Origin: Paragordius varius
Taxonomy: Eukaryota; Nematomorpha
Reading direction: 5' to 3'
NCBI GenBank assembly: GCA_964247055.1
Contig: OZ176051.1
Span: 8,432,001-8,496,000, forward strand
DNA: 64,000 nucleotides
Shown here: positions 47,801 through 59,179 of the stretch, piece after piece
How the letters are laid out: the number at the start of each line of letters is the position of its first letter
Position numbering within the stretch: the stretch's first letter is position 1
The notes under the pieces: generated by a model
What the model was told of the DNA's origin: nothing
Seen by the model: the letters and a program-made list of their open reading frames with translations, nothing else
Databases searched by the model: none
Position numbers and translations under genes: made by a program

Positions 47801-50800
47801 TTTGGGGCCAATTCATCTAATTAATATCATATAGGTAAATATAGGACTAAAAATATTTGAATAACTTTAACAGTAAATTATCAAATCAGTTAATAACTCA
47901 GATAGATTTTAATTCGAAATACTAGAATTTATTATTATTAAACATTTATTTAAGCATATTTTATTTAAAAGTGTTTAGAATAGAACAGTCACCCGCAAAA
48001 TTATAAAATCATATAAATTACCTCCAAAGTCGACGCTTGTACCCCGTAAAACATTTTGAACCATGGCTGTTAGGGCATTAAGTCGTTTTTCCATTGTCTC
48101 CATTTTCATTCTGAATTTCGCAAACATGTCATAATAAAATTAAAAGATCGTAAGACATTTTTATATAAAAACAGCCAAGTTTTAGAGAGCCTGATTTTTA
48201 AATTATATTGGTTTTTCATTAAATAGCTTAATTATTATTTTTCAGATTATAGAAACAATTTATATATCGCTAAACCTGAAAAAATTACCAAATATCTGAT
48301 ACCAGAATAGGCAGAATTATATTTTTTGTGATATGTTTCAAATTTAACAAATACTACTGTTTACTGCTAAGTTGATCTGATTTGCCTATCTCCATTTTAA
48401 ACTACTAGCAAATTAAATCCGAATATGGAATATATTATTTAATTTTTAGACGGTTAATAAATTTTATCATTACTTGGAGTCCGAAGATTCCCAACATATG
48501 TCATTGTTAGAAGTTCGATAAATATCATCTTTGCCAGGTGTATTGAATAAATTGCGACTTTCTATTACATAACAAAAATTTAATAAGCAAGATTGCGAAA
48601 AATAATATTTAATTTATTTTTTAACATATTTCATTTGTCCATTTGCACTTACTTAATTTAGCTTCCATCATATCTAAAATCTGTTTTTGTTTGTTGAATT
48701 TGGTGGACATGTTAGCAATATTTTCTTTGGAACTCAGCACTAATTGACCGGCCAACGGGCGTTCAGAAGTATAACGGGTATCAGTACTGTTTATCATACT
48801 ATTACTCAATTTTCTGTCCATATGATAGGGAGATTTGACAATTTGACTAGCATACATAGGGGCGAATTTGTTTATACCATTGTTCCGCTCCTAAATAATT
48901 TTATATATGGTAGATTTATATAAAATTGGCACATATTTTAAGGGTAACTTTCCATTCTTAATTTTATTTACTAATTCATTAAAATGTAACAAATGCAAAT
49001 TCTGGGTTCACAAACAATACTACAAAATTACCGGCGAACTAATTGAACAAATAAACTTTAGTTGTAACTTTTAAAAACAATAATCCAACTAAAATGCGCT
49101 CGACATAAATAAGTGACTATCGACGATAATTTAATCGAAAAATTAGACCAGTTTACCTATCTTGGAGATGTCATAGAGGTCATATAACTGGAGCACTAAA
49201 ACGAATTCAACAAGCGTGGGGTAAAGTTAACTCTCTAAAATTTGTCCTCAAAAATAAAAATGTATCTAACAATAATAAATGGCTAATATACAAAGCAGGT
49301 GTCAGACCAGCTCTTACTTACGCCACCGAAACATGGATCCTAACAAGGCAAATCTTGACAAAATGATAAATACATAAAACAAAATAATTAAAGTTCTGAC
49401 AACAATATCCTTCTTAAACACAAAAATGACACAATAGAAAAGTTTATACAGAAAATCAGACTCAAATACTTGGGCCACATTGAAAGAAGACAAACCCACC
49501 CACTCCAAACCATTTAACACATATAACCTCTGGAAACTACCGCAAAGGACGCCCGACACATTCCTGGAACGAGAATATAAAATATGACATAAAAATATCA
49601 AACCTCGACATTACCAAATGTCTAGACAATGATCTTTGGAATAATATTGCTAGTGGAAATCTTCAATGAAGATAAAAAGCTTTCATCAATCAAGTATTTA
49701 TTTATATTATAGTATAAATTAAAATTAAACCCAGAAAATGTTAAAACTAAACCATACATTTTTAATTGATATATATATATATATATACATAAAATCTCTA
49801 CTCCTTATTTTGGAGCACAATGAGTTATATTTTGATAAATTCAAGGTTTACACAATGTCGTGGCCTTTTTGAAGAATATTTGTATTTTTAACGTTTTATC
49901 TAATTTTTACTTTTATCCTACTCATCAATATTACGTTAATATTATGATTAAAAATTGAAAAAAAACCTTATTGGCACTGTTGGGAGATTGGTTCGTAGGC
50001 AAAATTTTCTTGTACTTCCGACAATCATATTCGGGTTCACTGTAATACGATGCATCTATGAGTTTTGTTGGAGTTTTAGAATAGCTATTTGTCTGTGTCT
50101 CCTTTCCTCCGCTTGTCATGCTATTTTTGTGAAAACTGTTTTCTCGGTAGCCATCACGCTGCAACATATTTTGATTCATAGTACTTGAACAGATTGAAGA
50201 TTTTTCACTCAACATATCTTGATCGGTGTTTGTGATGGTAGAATCAATGGTTGTATCATAGCTTGTAGCTTTTGAATGGGTTCGACTTAAACTGTCAACA
50301 TATGATGGGTAGTTAGTTTCAGTCTGATCCATTTCTGAAGAATGGTGATATGATAATGAAGTGGAGTGAACGGAATCCGGGGTATAGTTTCTCGTATCTA
50401 CAACGGTATCCTTGTCATTTGTATTGTGGTGGACAAGTTTAAGGACAGCTTTGTTGGTTATGTCACTAAAATAGGGGCATTAAAAAATTATCTTAAAATT
50501 TTTCCTTAAAAACGAAATTATTTTAACCAAATAAAACAAGATTAAGATATGTTTTACCTAACATCTTCAAGTTCATAAAAGATTTCTCTGGGATTGTCCA
50601 TATCTTGAATGTAAATGCAACAGTTATAACGCAAAAAATGCATGGTAAATTGGTTGGGGAAGATTTGCATATACGCTTTTCGGATATCATCTAAAGTTGT
50701 CAAATTCTTTTCTGGGGGCGCGAAAGAGTACCGTTTCGTTTCATTTTTATGTTTTAAGTATACTATAGTGGCTATTTTAACACATTAAAAACATAGAGTA

Positions 50801-53800
50801 AAATAAATGGACTCGCATAGGTAATGTTGAGTTCGACCGATTATCATCAATATTTTATTTGTTTGTACCTCAGATTCCCTTAATCATTCAAAATTTTGAA
50901 CATATGGTTATAATGTGAATAAGAAATATTAGTGTAAATTGTGAAAACTTTATTTCCATTTTGCTGTTTATATAAAGACACAAACTTAATTTAAAGAAAT
51001 AATTTTCTTTTAAGCTGCTTAACATATGCATTTATTAGTTAAAACCCTAAAAAACTTCATACACACAGTTTTACTAACTACTATTTTTGCACCGCTCAAA
51101 AATTACTTAAACCTCTGCACAAATGCCTTACATTTTGGTTCTTGGAGCCATGAACCTCTCCTATCAAGTGAATGGGAATAAACAGAATTCCTAACAAAAC
51201 TATTGGGACTTCTATTTGTTGGTGCCAAAGCTGTCCGGGTAGATTCAATTTTTCGATCATCCGCATCATTGAAACGGCGTGGCGCAATATTTATAGTTCG
51301 GTATTTGTTTTGGTAATGCCTTGTATCCATTTCGGACATTGCGCTAATGTCATCAGTGCCATCTTCAAAACGCCCTTTTGTGTTGCTTTCATGCTTGTAC
51401 TGGTTGGCTAATATTTTACAGACAAATTAGAGCGTATAAATTGGTTTTCTATCAATTATTTCTGAAATTTTTTTTGTAATATTAATCAACGGTTTCTCAG
51501 ATAATTTTTATATTTTGAAATAAACAAAATATTTATATACTTGCGAATGGTGATAAGGTATTTGGTGATGTTAGGATATTCATACTTATGCCTCGGCCTA
51601 AATCTTGATTCCGTTTTTGATTGGTATCCGAAAAATAATAAGATGAGGAAATGGGTGATTTTGCCGACAAATTAGTCTGTACAAATATAATGTAATATAA
51701 TTGACTATGTTCAAAATTAAGTTTTGCAAATTTGATTATGATTTACGGTTGCTTAGCGAAATTCACTTTTGTGTAAACGATTGACAAAATACTCGTGTAT
51801 CAACCAGTATTAATGCTCTTTTAAATCAGGGCAACTAAGAGAATACTGACGAAACATATTTATTTTGCTAAAATGCCTTAGGAAAATTATCAAATGACTT
51901 TAAGCCCGCGAGATTTTTGGGATGCAAAATGTTACGAGAACTAAGTAAAATTGATATTAAACAATTTGTCTAAGTAAGTTTAATCAACTAGCATATTAAA
52001 AAACACAGTGAGTGAATTTTGCAGTGCTATTTTATAAATTTAATATGTTTATTAATACCCATACAATCGAAAATAACCGAACGTTTTTTTTTATTCAAAA
52101 ATGCGGCCAGAGAAGCCATTTGTGTTAGATACGCCTAGTTTAGAGTATTCTTGTTTTAATTTTGATGATAATCATCATAAATATTATATTGTTAAACAAA
52201 TACTGGACAAGAACCGATGCAAAATATTACCTAGAAAAACACGCTGCTTTCCAAATTCAAGTTGCATCATTCGTTAAAACTTGTAAAAAATGTTTTACAA
52301 AAAAATAGTACCATTAATTTCGATGCGAAGAACCGATCACCTCGGTATTTTGTTTAATTCCAATACAAAAGAGAAGAATTATTAAATCAAAACTACTGAG
52401 CGATAAGAAAATGCGCCCTAAAGTTTTGCACTTTGATTAAAAAGCAAAGTATTGTAAGAAAGTGCTATATTGCTAGAAAGTTATTAATTATTGCCAAAAA
52501 GCATATGCGGCAAAGTGTTATTACTGCCTAATAATGTTAAAAAGAAAAAAAATAACTATAAGCCAATAACACTGTCTTTTTTGTATATGCTATTTGGCAA
52601 AAATTATAATTTCTAGCAATGTATACTCCTATTTTTTAAGTTATTTTAATTATATATATAATTAATAGGGCTTCTTCGTGCTTAAAAAGACCATTTTAAG
52701 GGTTTACAAAAGACAAACATAAAAAACAAATTATTATGGTTTTGATCTTGAGTTTTTAAAATATCTGTTTAATGTAATTTTTTGATATTTTTTAATAGCA
52801 ATTTACGTTAAAAATCGATACATTCTTACAACAGTATTGGTTTTATACATATTTATATACCGTAGGTCGTTCCACATATATTTCACGAAAGTTGCTTTGG
52901 TTATGATTATTCGTGTTGGCAGTAGCTGATTTGTTTGATAATCTCGGCGACTTTTCCATGGTTGGAATATGCGTTCCCAAATCATTAGATTCATTTTCTC
53001 TTTCTTGATATGACCTAAAAACTAAAGTATTTTCTCGTCGTAAAGGCGATGACATGGTTACATCGGGTTGTTCCATCGGCTTATTATTAACTTTTTTCGT
53101 TTCAAAGTAGTTACCTGTCTTTGATGAAGAATTGTTCCATGCAGAAGAAGTATTGTAATTTAATGAGCCTTTGCGCGGTATGATGTGATACATTTGTGGT
53201 TGAACCATTTTGGGTGGCGAAATTCGACTTAAATCACGATGTGAATGGGATAATTGAGGAGCCGTCATTATCCGTGCCCTAAGGGTGTTTGTCGGTGAAG
53301 TTGCTTGTTTTTCCTTTTTTTCTTTTTCACCCGACTGGGTGGGTGAAAAAGTGGTCGTCACATAAAAATTTTTCTTGGAAGGCCCTGTATCACTTTTATT
53401 GTTTTTATCCCCCATACTTATTTTATAACTCGAGGATGTGGAAGATGTTGCCGTTAATAATTTATTATATTTTTCATCCAATCTGTAAGATGGTTGATCG
53501 TTAGCTTTTTTGGTATTATCATGGTCTTTGTATGATTTTGTTGCATGATAATAATCGACTAGATTAGAGCAGTTGGAAGAATCAAATGGTGATCGATTGC
53601 TTGAACTTCTACGTTCATTTATACTGGTGGTAACAGCCGAAGGATTTTCCTTGTCATGCAGGAATGATTCATTGGTCAATTCTTTATCATAATGATCTAT
53701 GTAGGCTAGTTCGTCTCCACCATTTTGAAATTTTGTTTCAATGTTGTTGTGCTGTGATTGTCGAGTCCCGACTCCATATCGCTCACGAATATCCAAGGGT

Positions 53801-54997
53801 TCACACGAGCCTTGCTTAGGCACTATGTTTAACAATTTAACGCCCCCGCTTCGTTTTATGCGTTCGGTCACTTCTTTGTTATGGCTACTGTTATCCTTCG
53901 CATAGTTATCAGACTTTCCATGTCCAATATTCAATCTAGGCGACAATAAGCCATTCATATCTTCTACATGGTGTTGATCGTACTTATCACGTGAATGCGC
54001 TATTGAATGATGATTTCCATGTTTTTTCATATGGTCACGCCCCAAGCTTCCCCAACGCATTTTACTTAGGTTTAAATTCCTATTTTTAGATGTCATCATA
54101 TCCAATTGATTTTCACGTGAATCATAATGGTTATCATACCCATTATTGCTCTCATGAACATCGTCAGACGATAGTAATAATTTATCGTTTGGTTTCGCAT
54201 TCTTATGTTTTTTATAATGATGATTTTCATGATCAGTACTTCCGCTAATCCATTTAGGCAAAGTATGGCCCAAATTTTCCGTTAACCTTTTGACCACTCT
54301 TTTATTTAAGCTTAGGGTATTGTTTTTTTCCGAATTTTCATGGGATGAACCCTTTCCACCACCCAGGTAATACGATGCATGAGGTTTTTGATGAAATTTT
54401 GATCCAATACCATCTCCATTGTTTTGATAAGAATTATTACAGTTTTGTTGTTTACTTTTTTGAAGTGTTTCCGGTTGTACCAAATTTGACCCGCAATTCC
54501 TATCAGTTTCTTTAATGTCATCATCGAGGTAAGGACTATGTTTAAATTCTCTATTTTGATCTTTATCAGAGTATAGGCTGTTTCCTTCATAAGCTACATC
54601 ATTATTAGAATTCAAAATTTTGTCTCGTTCCCCATTTGTTTTATGTTTATTAGTGTGGTGATTGCGTTTAAAAAAATTAGCGGCGTTTGCTTTTAAAGTT
54701 GCCATTCCATTCTCTTCAAATGTATGATGATGATTATTATTATTATAACAATTATCGGGCGATTTTACGGAGAAATTTAAATCCCTCTTGGAATCTTGGT
54801 GGAAATTTGTCAAACTATCGGCCTTGGCCTTTCCGTTTTCTCCTAATATAATATAAACAACATATTACGATTTTGCGTAAAAAATATTGTTTTATATCAA
54901 ATTACCTATTACTCCATCAGGAAAGTAATTTATTTTATTGAAAAAAAATATGACCCAATTTGATAAGTGAAAAATTGAACACTATATTAGTTTTCGA

Positions 54998-55041
<44 letters not shown>

Positions 55042-58000
55042 GTTATATTAAAGCTGCCTTTTATGTTTAAAACTTAGTTTTGTATCAAACTTATAGAAAA
55101 CCGCAAAGTCTAGCGACATGTAAATACAAATAATTGAACTTATTATTTTATATTACAAATTATTGATTGATAACTACAATATATTTACAGGAAATAAAAT
55201 ATGTTAATTAAAGAAAAACATACACCGCATATTTAATAGTAAACTAATAAAACTCAAAAATTCTTACCCACATTTTATCAAACATAAAAAGCGCTTAAAA
55301 ATTTAATGCAATCTTATGTAAGAGTCTGTAATTAGACACAAAATTATTTTTCAAATAAAAATCAAATATTGTATTTTAAAAAATTATTTTTTGCATGGTC
55401 AAAATACAACGAATTAGACTGAATCTGAAGGGTATTCAGAGACTAAATCAGTGCACATTAGTATTACAATATATAAGTAACTGGATAAAATGCTAAAATA
55501 ACTGAGACAAATAGTTAAATATTATTGCGATAAAAACAACTTAATAATAATTTTAATATAATATTTTATCATAAAATTTTCTTAGATACCTCTGTTGATA
55601 GATAATATAGCTCCAAACCTATGGTGTATCTATTTTAAACTAATTTTCAATCTAGAGAGTTAACGTAATATATGAAACCAGAAATAAATTTTATAGATAT
55701 AAGTTTATATACATACTAAATAAAAGGAAGTTGTAAAATTTATATTACCAGTGTATTAATATTACAGTTAAAATTATAAAAAAATCTAATTAAAACATTT
55801 AAATTTAGTTTAATTTTGGAATAAAAGTTGTCAAGCACTAAGAAAAATCTAATAAAATTACTTTGACGAAGAATGAGAAAGCAATATATTTTCGATTATT
55901 ATATAAAAAATGAAAATTTAAAATTTAGATAAATAATATCAATAAATTTATGCATATGAAATATTATGTAACTACTAGCCTTTGAAAATATTTAAATTTT
56001 AACACGTACAAATCGCTCCCATTGCTATTTTTACTTTTTAACATTGAAGGATTTTTTTCATCAAATTATAGCATGCGTAAATTATGCAATAGTGATAGTA
56101 ACCACTATATTGAGTTTTGAATAAATTACAAATCCGATATCACAAAATTGATTTTCAATAAAAATTACTCAATATTATGATTCTTTGATCTCAACATTAT
56201 TTTTTCTTCTCATTTTATTTAAAAAAAAGGCATAGAAAAAGAGGATTTAACATAAAAACTGGAATACCAAAGGATTAACGAATGAACCATTCATAATGTT
56301 TTATAAGATAAGAGTCGATAACCTAAGCCAAGGTATATGTGTGCTATATCTGTTCTATCTGTTTAAAAAATAATTGCTAAAGTATGTAAAGAATTAATTT
56401 TTAACAGCAATAACAACATATTGTACAATGCGCTAACATTTACATAAAATGCATCTTTTCTATCCTTAAATGCTATGTAGAATTGTTAGCTTACGGTACA
56501 TTACAGGCGATTTTCCTCATTTATATTTAAAACATTTTTATATGGCCGCAAATAATTAAAATACGGTTTTTTTGAAAATTGAACTTTTTACTAAAAGTTC
56601 GAGAAAAATTATTAAGTAATAACCAAAATTTTGCCGCTGCCCACATTTATCAGTTGTACAATAAATTAACACTATTTGTTCAGAACATTTTAGCAAAAAA
56701 TTATATTTAAGTATATAAAGTTATGTAATTTTAGTTCATGTTGAAAATTTGCTTATATTTCCAGATTTTAATCAAATGTTGTAAATTCTTTTCCTATTAA
56801 CTTTTTTTCTATTTATCGAAATCCAAAAATAAAGAAATTATATTTGGAATATAAAGGTCTACTATATACACTGTGTGCAAAAAAAATTTTAACGAAAATT
56901 TTTTTTTATCATGAGATAGCTTATGACCAGCGTATTCATTTGCCGCAAAAATTTTTAACGAAAATTTTTTTTATCATGAGCTAGCTTATGACCAGCGTAT
57001 TCATTTGCCGCAAAAATTTTTATTTGTTGACAACCTAGTTTTTGAAATATTGAGAGAAAATCGAATTCGGGCAAAAAATGAAAATTAAGGATAATTAAGG
57101 ATAATTCAAAAAATAATGATAAAATCTAAAATATTATTGTTTATTATCATTTTAGGAGATATTTTCAATATATAAATAGCCTAAAATCATATAGTTAGGG
57201 TTTCTATAAAATTTCAGGTCAAAAGATGGCGTTTTTCTTTTATCACACTAAAAAACAAAACAATTTAATGAAACTATATTAAAATAATTTTTTTTAATTA
57301 TTTACTACCTAAACTCACAATTAAAATCTTACATTCATATTTTATTCAGGAAAATAAACTTCTATATCAAAATAAAACCAAAAATATTGTTTTTTATTTT
57401 TGCACATTTTTGTCATCTGGCTTATTAGTGTATAAAAAAAATTAAACTGTTTTATTTTAGATTCTTAAATGAGTGGGAATTATTAAGTATATATTTTATG
57501 CAAAATAGGATTGAAAATTAGTGGAATATCAACCAACAATCCGTACAAATCCCAGACTTGTTACAGGAATTTGTAAGGATTGTTGGTGGATATTCCACTA
57601 CTTTTAAATCCTATTTTGCATAAATTATATACTATAATGCCTAATCATCTAAGAATCCAAAATAAGACAGTATATATATACTCATAAATCAGATGACGAA
57701 AAAATGCAAAAATAAAAAAACAATATTTTTGGTTTTTATTTGATTTAGAAGTTTATTTTACTGAATAAAATATGTTTAATAGTGAGTTTAGGTAGTAAAT
57801 AATTTAAAAAAATAGTTTCAATATAGTTTCATTAAATTTTTTTGTCTTTTAAGTTTGATAAAAGAAAACCGCCATCTTTTGACCTGAAATTTTATAGAAA
57901 CCCTAACTATATGATTTTAGGCTATTTATATATTGAAAATATCTCCTAAAATGATAATAAACGGTAATATTTCAGATTTTATCATTCTTTTTGAATTATC

Positions 58001-59131
58001 CTTAATTATCCATAATTTTCACTTTTTGTCCGAATTCGATTTTCTCTCAATATTTCAAAAACTAGGTTGTCAACAAATAAAAATTTTTGCGGCAAATGAA
58101 TACGCTATTCATAAGCTATCTCATGAAAAAAAATTTTTTATTTAAATCAAAATGACCCTCTTTTTTGCACACAGTGTATATGGATTATTTATGACCGAAC
58201 AACAGCAATGCTTTAATCATTTAAAGCAGGGGTGTCCAACACGCGATTGCCAAAAATTTGGAAATCCATTATATACACAACTTTGTAAAATTAATATTTC
58301 TTAAACAAATTTTCTGAATATGTCTATTTATTCGGCATTTTCATCATTAATTCTTATGTTTAAAATCTAATAAAATATTATTAATGCCCTATATTTCAAA
58401 TGCGGCTGGCGAAGCTATTCGTGTTGACACCCCTGACCAAAAAAATTAAAAAATATTAAGTATTCTAAATTAGGCCCTTAATAAAAATATTTTTTTCATG
58501 TAAATATAAAAAAAGGGGGGATGACTCTTCCATTCTAGATAACAAATTTACCATAAAATTTATCATCATTACTAGGCATGCGGCAAAAATTATTATTATC
58601 GTCCAAACAACTTTGTCCGACATTTATGACATCGACTTTCAAAGTTTTGGGTTTTGAATATCTCATAGAAGAGGAATAATTTCGAAGGGAATTACGATAT
58701 GCCCCAAATAGAGAAACGAGTTTATTGCTTCGCTCAGAATTTGTAGAGTCCATATGGTGGTTACTTAATTTATGGCTACCATTGGAGTATATTGGGTTAT
58801 TATTATCCATTTTTTCATGGTGATAAGATAGGGAGGGAAAATGGAAAAAGTTTTTTGTTAATTTATTAGAAGAATTATCAAAGAGATAGCGTTTAGGTAT
58901 CTCCGGTTTTAATGGGTCGTTTTGTTGGGCTTCATCACACCCAAAACAATGGGACGATGGTCTAAAATATGCCATATCTTCCAAAGACCTAATATTATTT
59001 GTCTCATCAAAATTTGATGATGTCTTCAATTGCAAACTATTTGAGAGGGGCAGTGAATGTTTTCCACATCTAGGGAGTGTGGCTTCTGAACCATGAGTAG
59101 GTGTAGCCGTTGCAAAAAATGGAAGTTTCAT
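39249..59131 (-). CDS. SRCIN1: SRCIN1/KIAA1217 (p140Cap / sickle tail) family scaffold, ~2,850 aa, at least 16 exons
   Basis: Exons 5' to 3' on the minus strand: 58552-59131, 52861-54842, 51541-51676, 51132-51407, 50558-50771, 49967-50465, 48653-48890, 48474-48561, 48022-48110, 47665-47816, 46640-46842, 45674-45804, 44122-44218, 42473-43669, 41916-42032, 39249-41801. All junctions are GT-AG and in phase except 12/13. Human p140Cap is a scaffold that restrains Src through Csk and links to actin and microtubule partners. The match is strongest in the AIP3-like module (about residues 990-1075) and in the coiled-coil block after it (about 1285-1560). The human proteins are about 1,100-1,950 aa; the excess here is Asn/His/Ser-rich filler. 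The start ATG (59131) follows an in-frame TGA. Insect relatives carry generic coiled-coil names. I am sure of the family, less of orthology to SRCIN1 versus KIAA1217. Confidence 0.9.
41916..42032 (-). CDS. SRCIN1: Exon 15 of the SRCIN1-like gene
   Basis: 39 codons in phase 0 on both sides (KSVSSGRISTMSTRSD ... SASRPADE), between an AATTAG acceptor and a GAG|GTTTTT donor. Too short for the usual open-frame threshold; supported by phase continuity with exons 14 and 16. Confidence 0.75.
42473..43669 (-). CDS. SRCIN1: Exon 14 of the SRCIN1-like gene, 399 codons
   Basis: Opens LSNRSTYQSSKQILNGN after TTTTTAG and leaves at GACAAT|GTATAC. The open frame continues five codons to a TAA, so without splicing the protein would end here (VYIVC); that could be an alternative short isoform. 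The content is Ser/Asn/Lys-rich, low-complexity and without a recognisable domain. Confidence 0.8.
44122..48890 (-). CDS. SRCIN1: Coiled-coil block, exons 7-13 of the SRCIN1-like gene
   Basis: Seven exons of 88-238 nt. Exon 9 (48022-48110) encodes METMEKRLNALTAMVQNVLR, matching MEAMEKQIASLTGLVQSALL of human p140Cap. Exon 10 (ALQLKFDFKLLKK...) matches SDLRGQLQQLRK. Exon 11 (DGQVAFLLKHIEDYRHDMAK) matches DEELITQQLNDLEKSVEK. Exon 12 (EEFKNDLEHVNYEYKKMDAD) fits LTELKAHFPGLQSKMRVVLR. These helices form the central coiled coil of the family. Between exon 12 (ending AAA T) and exon 13 (frame T GCA CTC CGT) the phases do not join. Either a small exon in the 1,455-nt intron was missed, or the acceptor is an internal ACAG. 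Confidence 0.87.
44270..44440 (+). other. Possible degraded tRNA-derived SINE
   Basis: A G+C-richer island contains GGTTCAAACTC near 44363, close to the tRNA B-box consensus, with a weak A-box-like GGCAGACAGTG about 35 bp upstream. I cannot fold it into a tRNA cloverleaf. It lies in intron 12 of the SRCIN1-like gene on the opposite strand. Confidence 0.25.
49100..49680 (+). mobile_element. LINE C-terminal fragment, antisense in intron 6 of the SRCIN1-like gene
   Basis: Plus-strand frames read KLDQFTYLGDVIE near 49141-49180, RIQQAWGKVNSLKF near 49200-49242, IYKAGVRPALTYATETWIL near 49288-49343, and LGHIERRQTHPLQTI near 49470-49515, the usual order at the C-terminus of RTE/CR1-like elements. 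Frame breaks are many. It is truncated at the 5' side and is a different copy from that at 22.8 kb. Confidence 0.82.
49967..50465 (-). CDS. SRCIN1: Exon 6 of the SRCIN1-like gene, completing the AIP3-like module
   Basis: Opens with DITNKAVLKLVHHN, completing the module begun in exon 5 (human DIQDRSIIKIYRKE), then turns Ser/Thr/Asn-rich (TYDTTIDSTITNTD...). It ends SPNSANK at AAG|GTTTTT. Phase joins exon 5 (AG|T, Ser) and exon 7. Confidence 0.88.
50558..50771 (-). CDS. SRCIN1: Exon 5, AIP3-like core of the SRCIN1-like gene
   Basis: Encodes TIVYLKHKNETKRYSF, then LTTLDDIRKAYMQIFPNQ and FTMHFLRYNCCIYIQD, ending EIFYELEDV. Human p140Cap has VLFLQFGEETRRVHI, SSLDTLHALIAHMFPQKLTM and NVFYELEDVRDI in the same order and spacing. 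This module is the best-conserved part of the family and the main basis for the gene call. The acceptor TAG|CC joins in phase to the GTAAGG donor of exon 4. A second acceptor nine bases downstream (TAG|TA) is also in phase and would drop three residues. Confidence 0.93.
51132..51676 (-). CDS. SRCIN1: Exons 3 and 4 of the SRCIN1-like gene
   Basis: Exon 3 (51541-51676) encodes TNLSAKSPISSSYYFSD...LSPFA. Exon 4 (51132-51407) encodes TNQYKHESNTKGRFEDGTD...SWLQEPK. Exon 4 must leave at T|GTAAGG: the open frame runs 11 codons further to a stop, but only this donor gives the phase needed by the AIP3 exon. Confidence 0.82.
51830..52142. mobile_element. hAT-type MITE family F, degraded copy in intron 2
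   Basis: The left part has CAGGGCAACTAAG and CCCGCGAGATTTTTGG; the right part has ATGCGGCCAGAGAAGCCATTTG, like the ends of the 58.23-kb copy. Confidence 0.45.
52467..52624. mobile_element. MITE family D copy in intron 2 of the SRCIN1-like gene
   Basis: Inverted ends TATTGCTAGAAAGTTATTAA / TTATAATTTCTAGCAATGTA, inner GTGTTATTACTGCC / AATAACACTGTC; colinear with the copy at 37.14-37.30 kb. Confidence 0.75.
52861..54842 (-). CDS. SRCIN1: Exon 2 of the SRCIN1-like gene, 660-codon Asn/His-rich exon
   Basis: Opens at TATTAG|GA, which joins the G left by exon 1 to give GENGKAKADSLTNFHQD, and leaves at CCTACG|GTATAT. Composition is dominated by Asn, His, Lys and Ser with short runs (NNNNHHH). A few basic, more ordered patches occur (LNKRVVKRLTENLGHTLPKW, then LSKMRWGSLGRD). 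No domain is recognisable. In human p140Cap the matching N-terminal part is far shorter. Confidence 0.85.
55003..55037. repeat. (TA)n microsatellite in intron 1
   Basis: About 35 bp of TA dinucleotides. Confidence 0.9.
56869..58176. mobile_element. 1.3-kb palindromic Tc1/mariner-type foldback element
   Basis: It starts CACTGTGTGCAAAAAA and ends TTTTTTGCACACAGTG, flanked by TATA/TATA as expected for TA target duplication. The left half is repeated in reverse complement across the whole element. The turn is near 57560, where GTGGAATATCAACC and GGTGGATATTCCAC flank a spacer of under 20 bp. The left arm carries a 65-bp tandem duplication (ATGAGATAGC at 56911 and its copy at 56976), so the arms are about 620-690 bp. 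No transposase is present. Confidence 0.9.
58227..58435. mobile_element. hAT-type MITE family F, best-preserved copy
   Basis: Starts CAGGGGTGTCCAACACGCG and ends CGTGTTGACACCCCTG, 209 bp. It lies between the palindromic element and exon 1 of the SRCIN1-like gene. No clear target duplication. Confidence 0.8.
58552..59131 (-). CDS. SRCIN1: Exon 1 of the SRCIN1-like gene, N-terminus
   Basis: MKLPFFATATPTHGSEATLP begins at 59131 and the exon leaves at TATG|GTAAAT (58551-58550). The frame runs upstream from the ATG to a TGA with no other ATG, so this start is preferred; an unseen upstream coding exon is less likely. The text is Ser/Asn-rich with no recognised domain. Linkage to the rest of the gene rests on exact phase with exon 2. 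Confidence 0.72.
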
Positions 59132-59179
59132 ATTTGTTTGTTTCACGAATCCGAAATCCAAAAGCCAATTTTTATTTCA

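Larger units (their letters stand above)
54843..58551 (-). other. 3.7-kb intron 1 of the SRCIN1-like gene
   Basis: It holds a (TA)n tract, a 1.3-kb palindromic element and a 209-bp hAT MITE, listed separately. The remainder is A+T-rich with no exon signal I can support. Confidence 0.7.

Noticed and set aside
59129-59161. Starting the SRCIN1-like protein at TTG 59161
   Set aside because: A non-ATG start is not justified in an animal gene; the first ATG after the in-frame TGA is at 59131.
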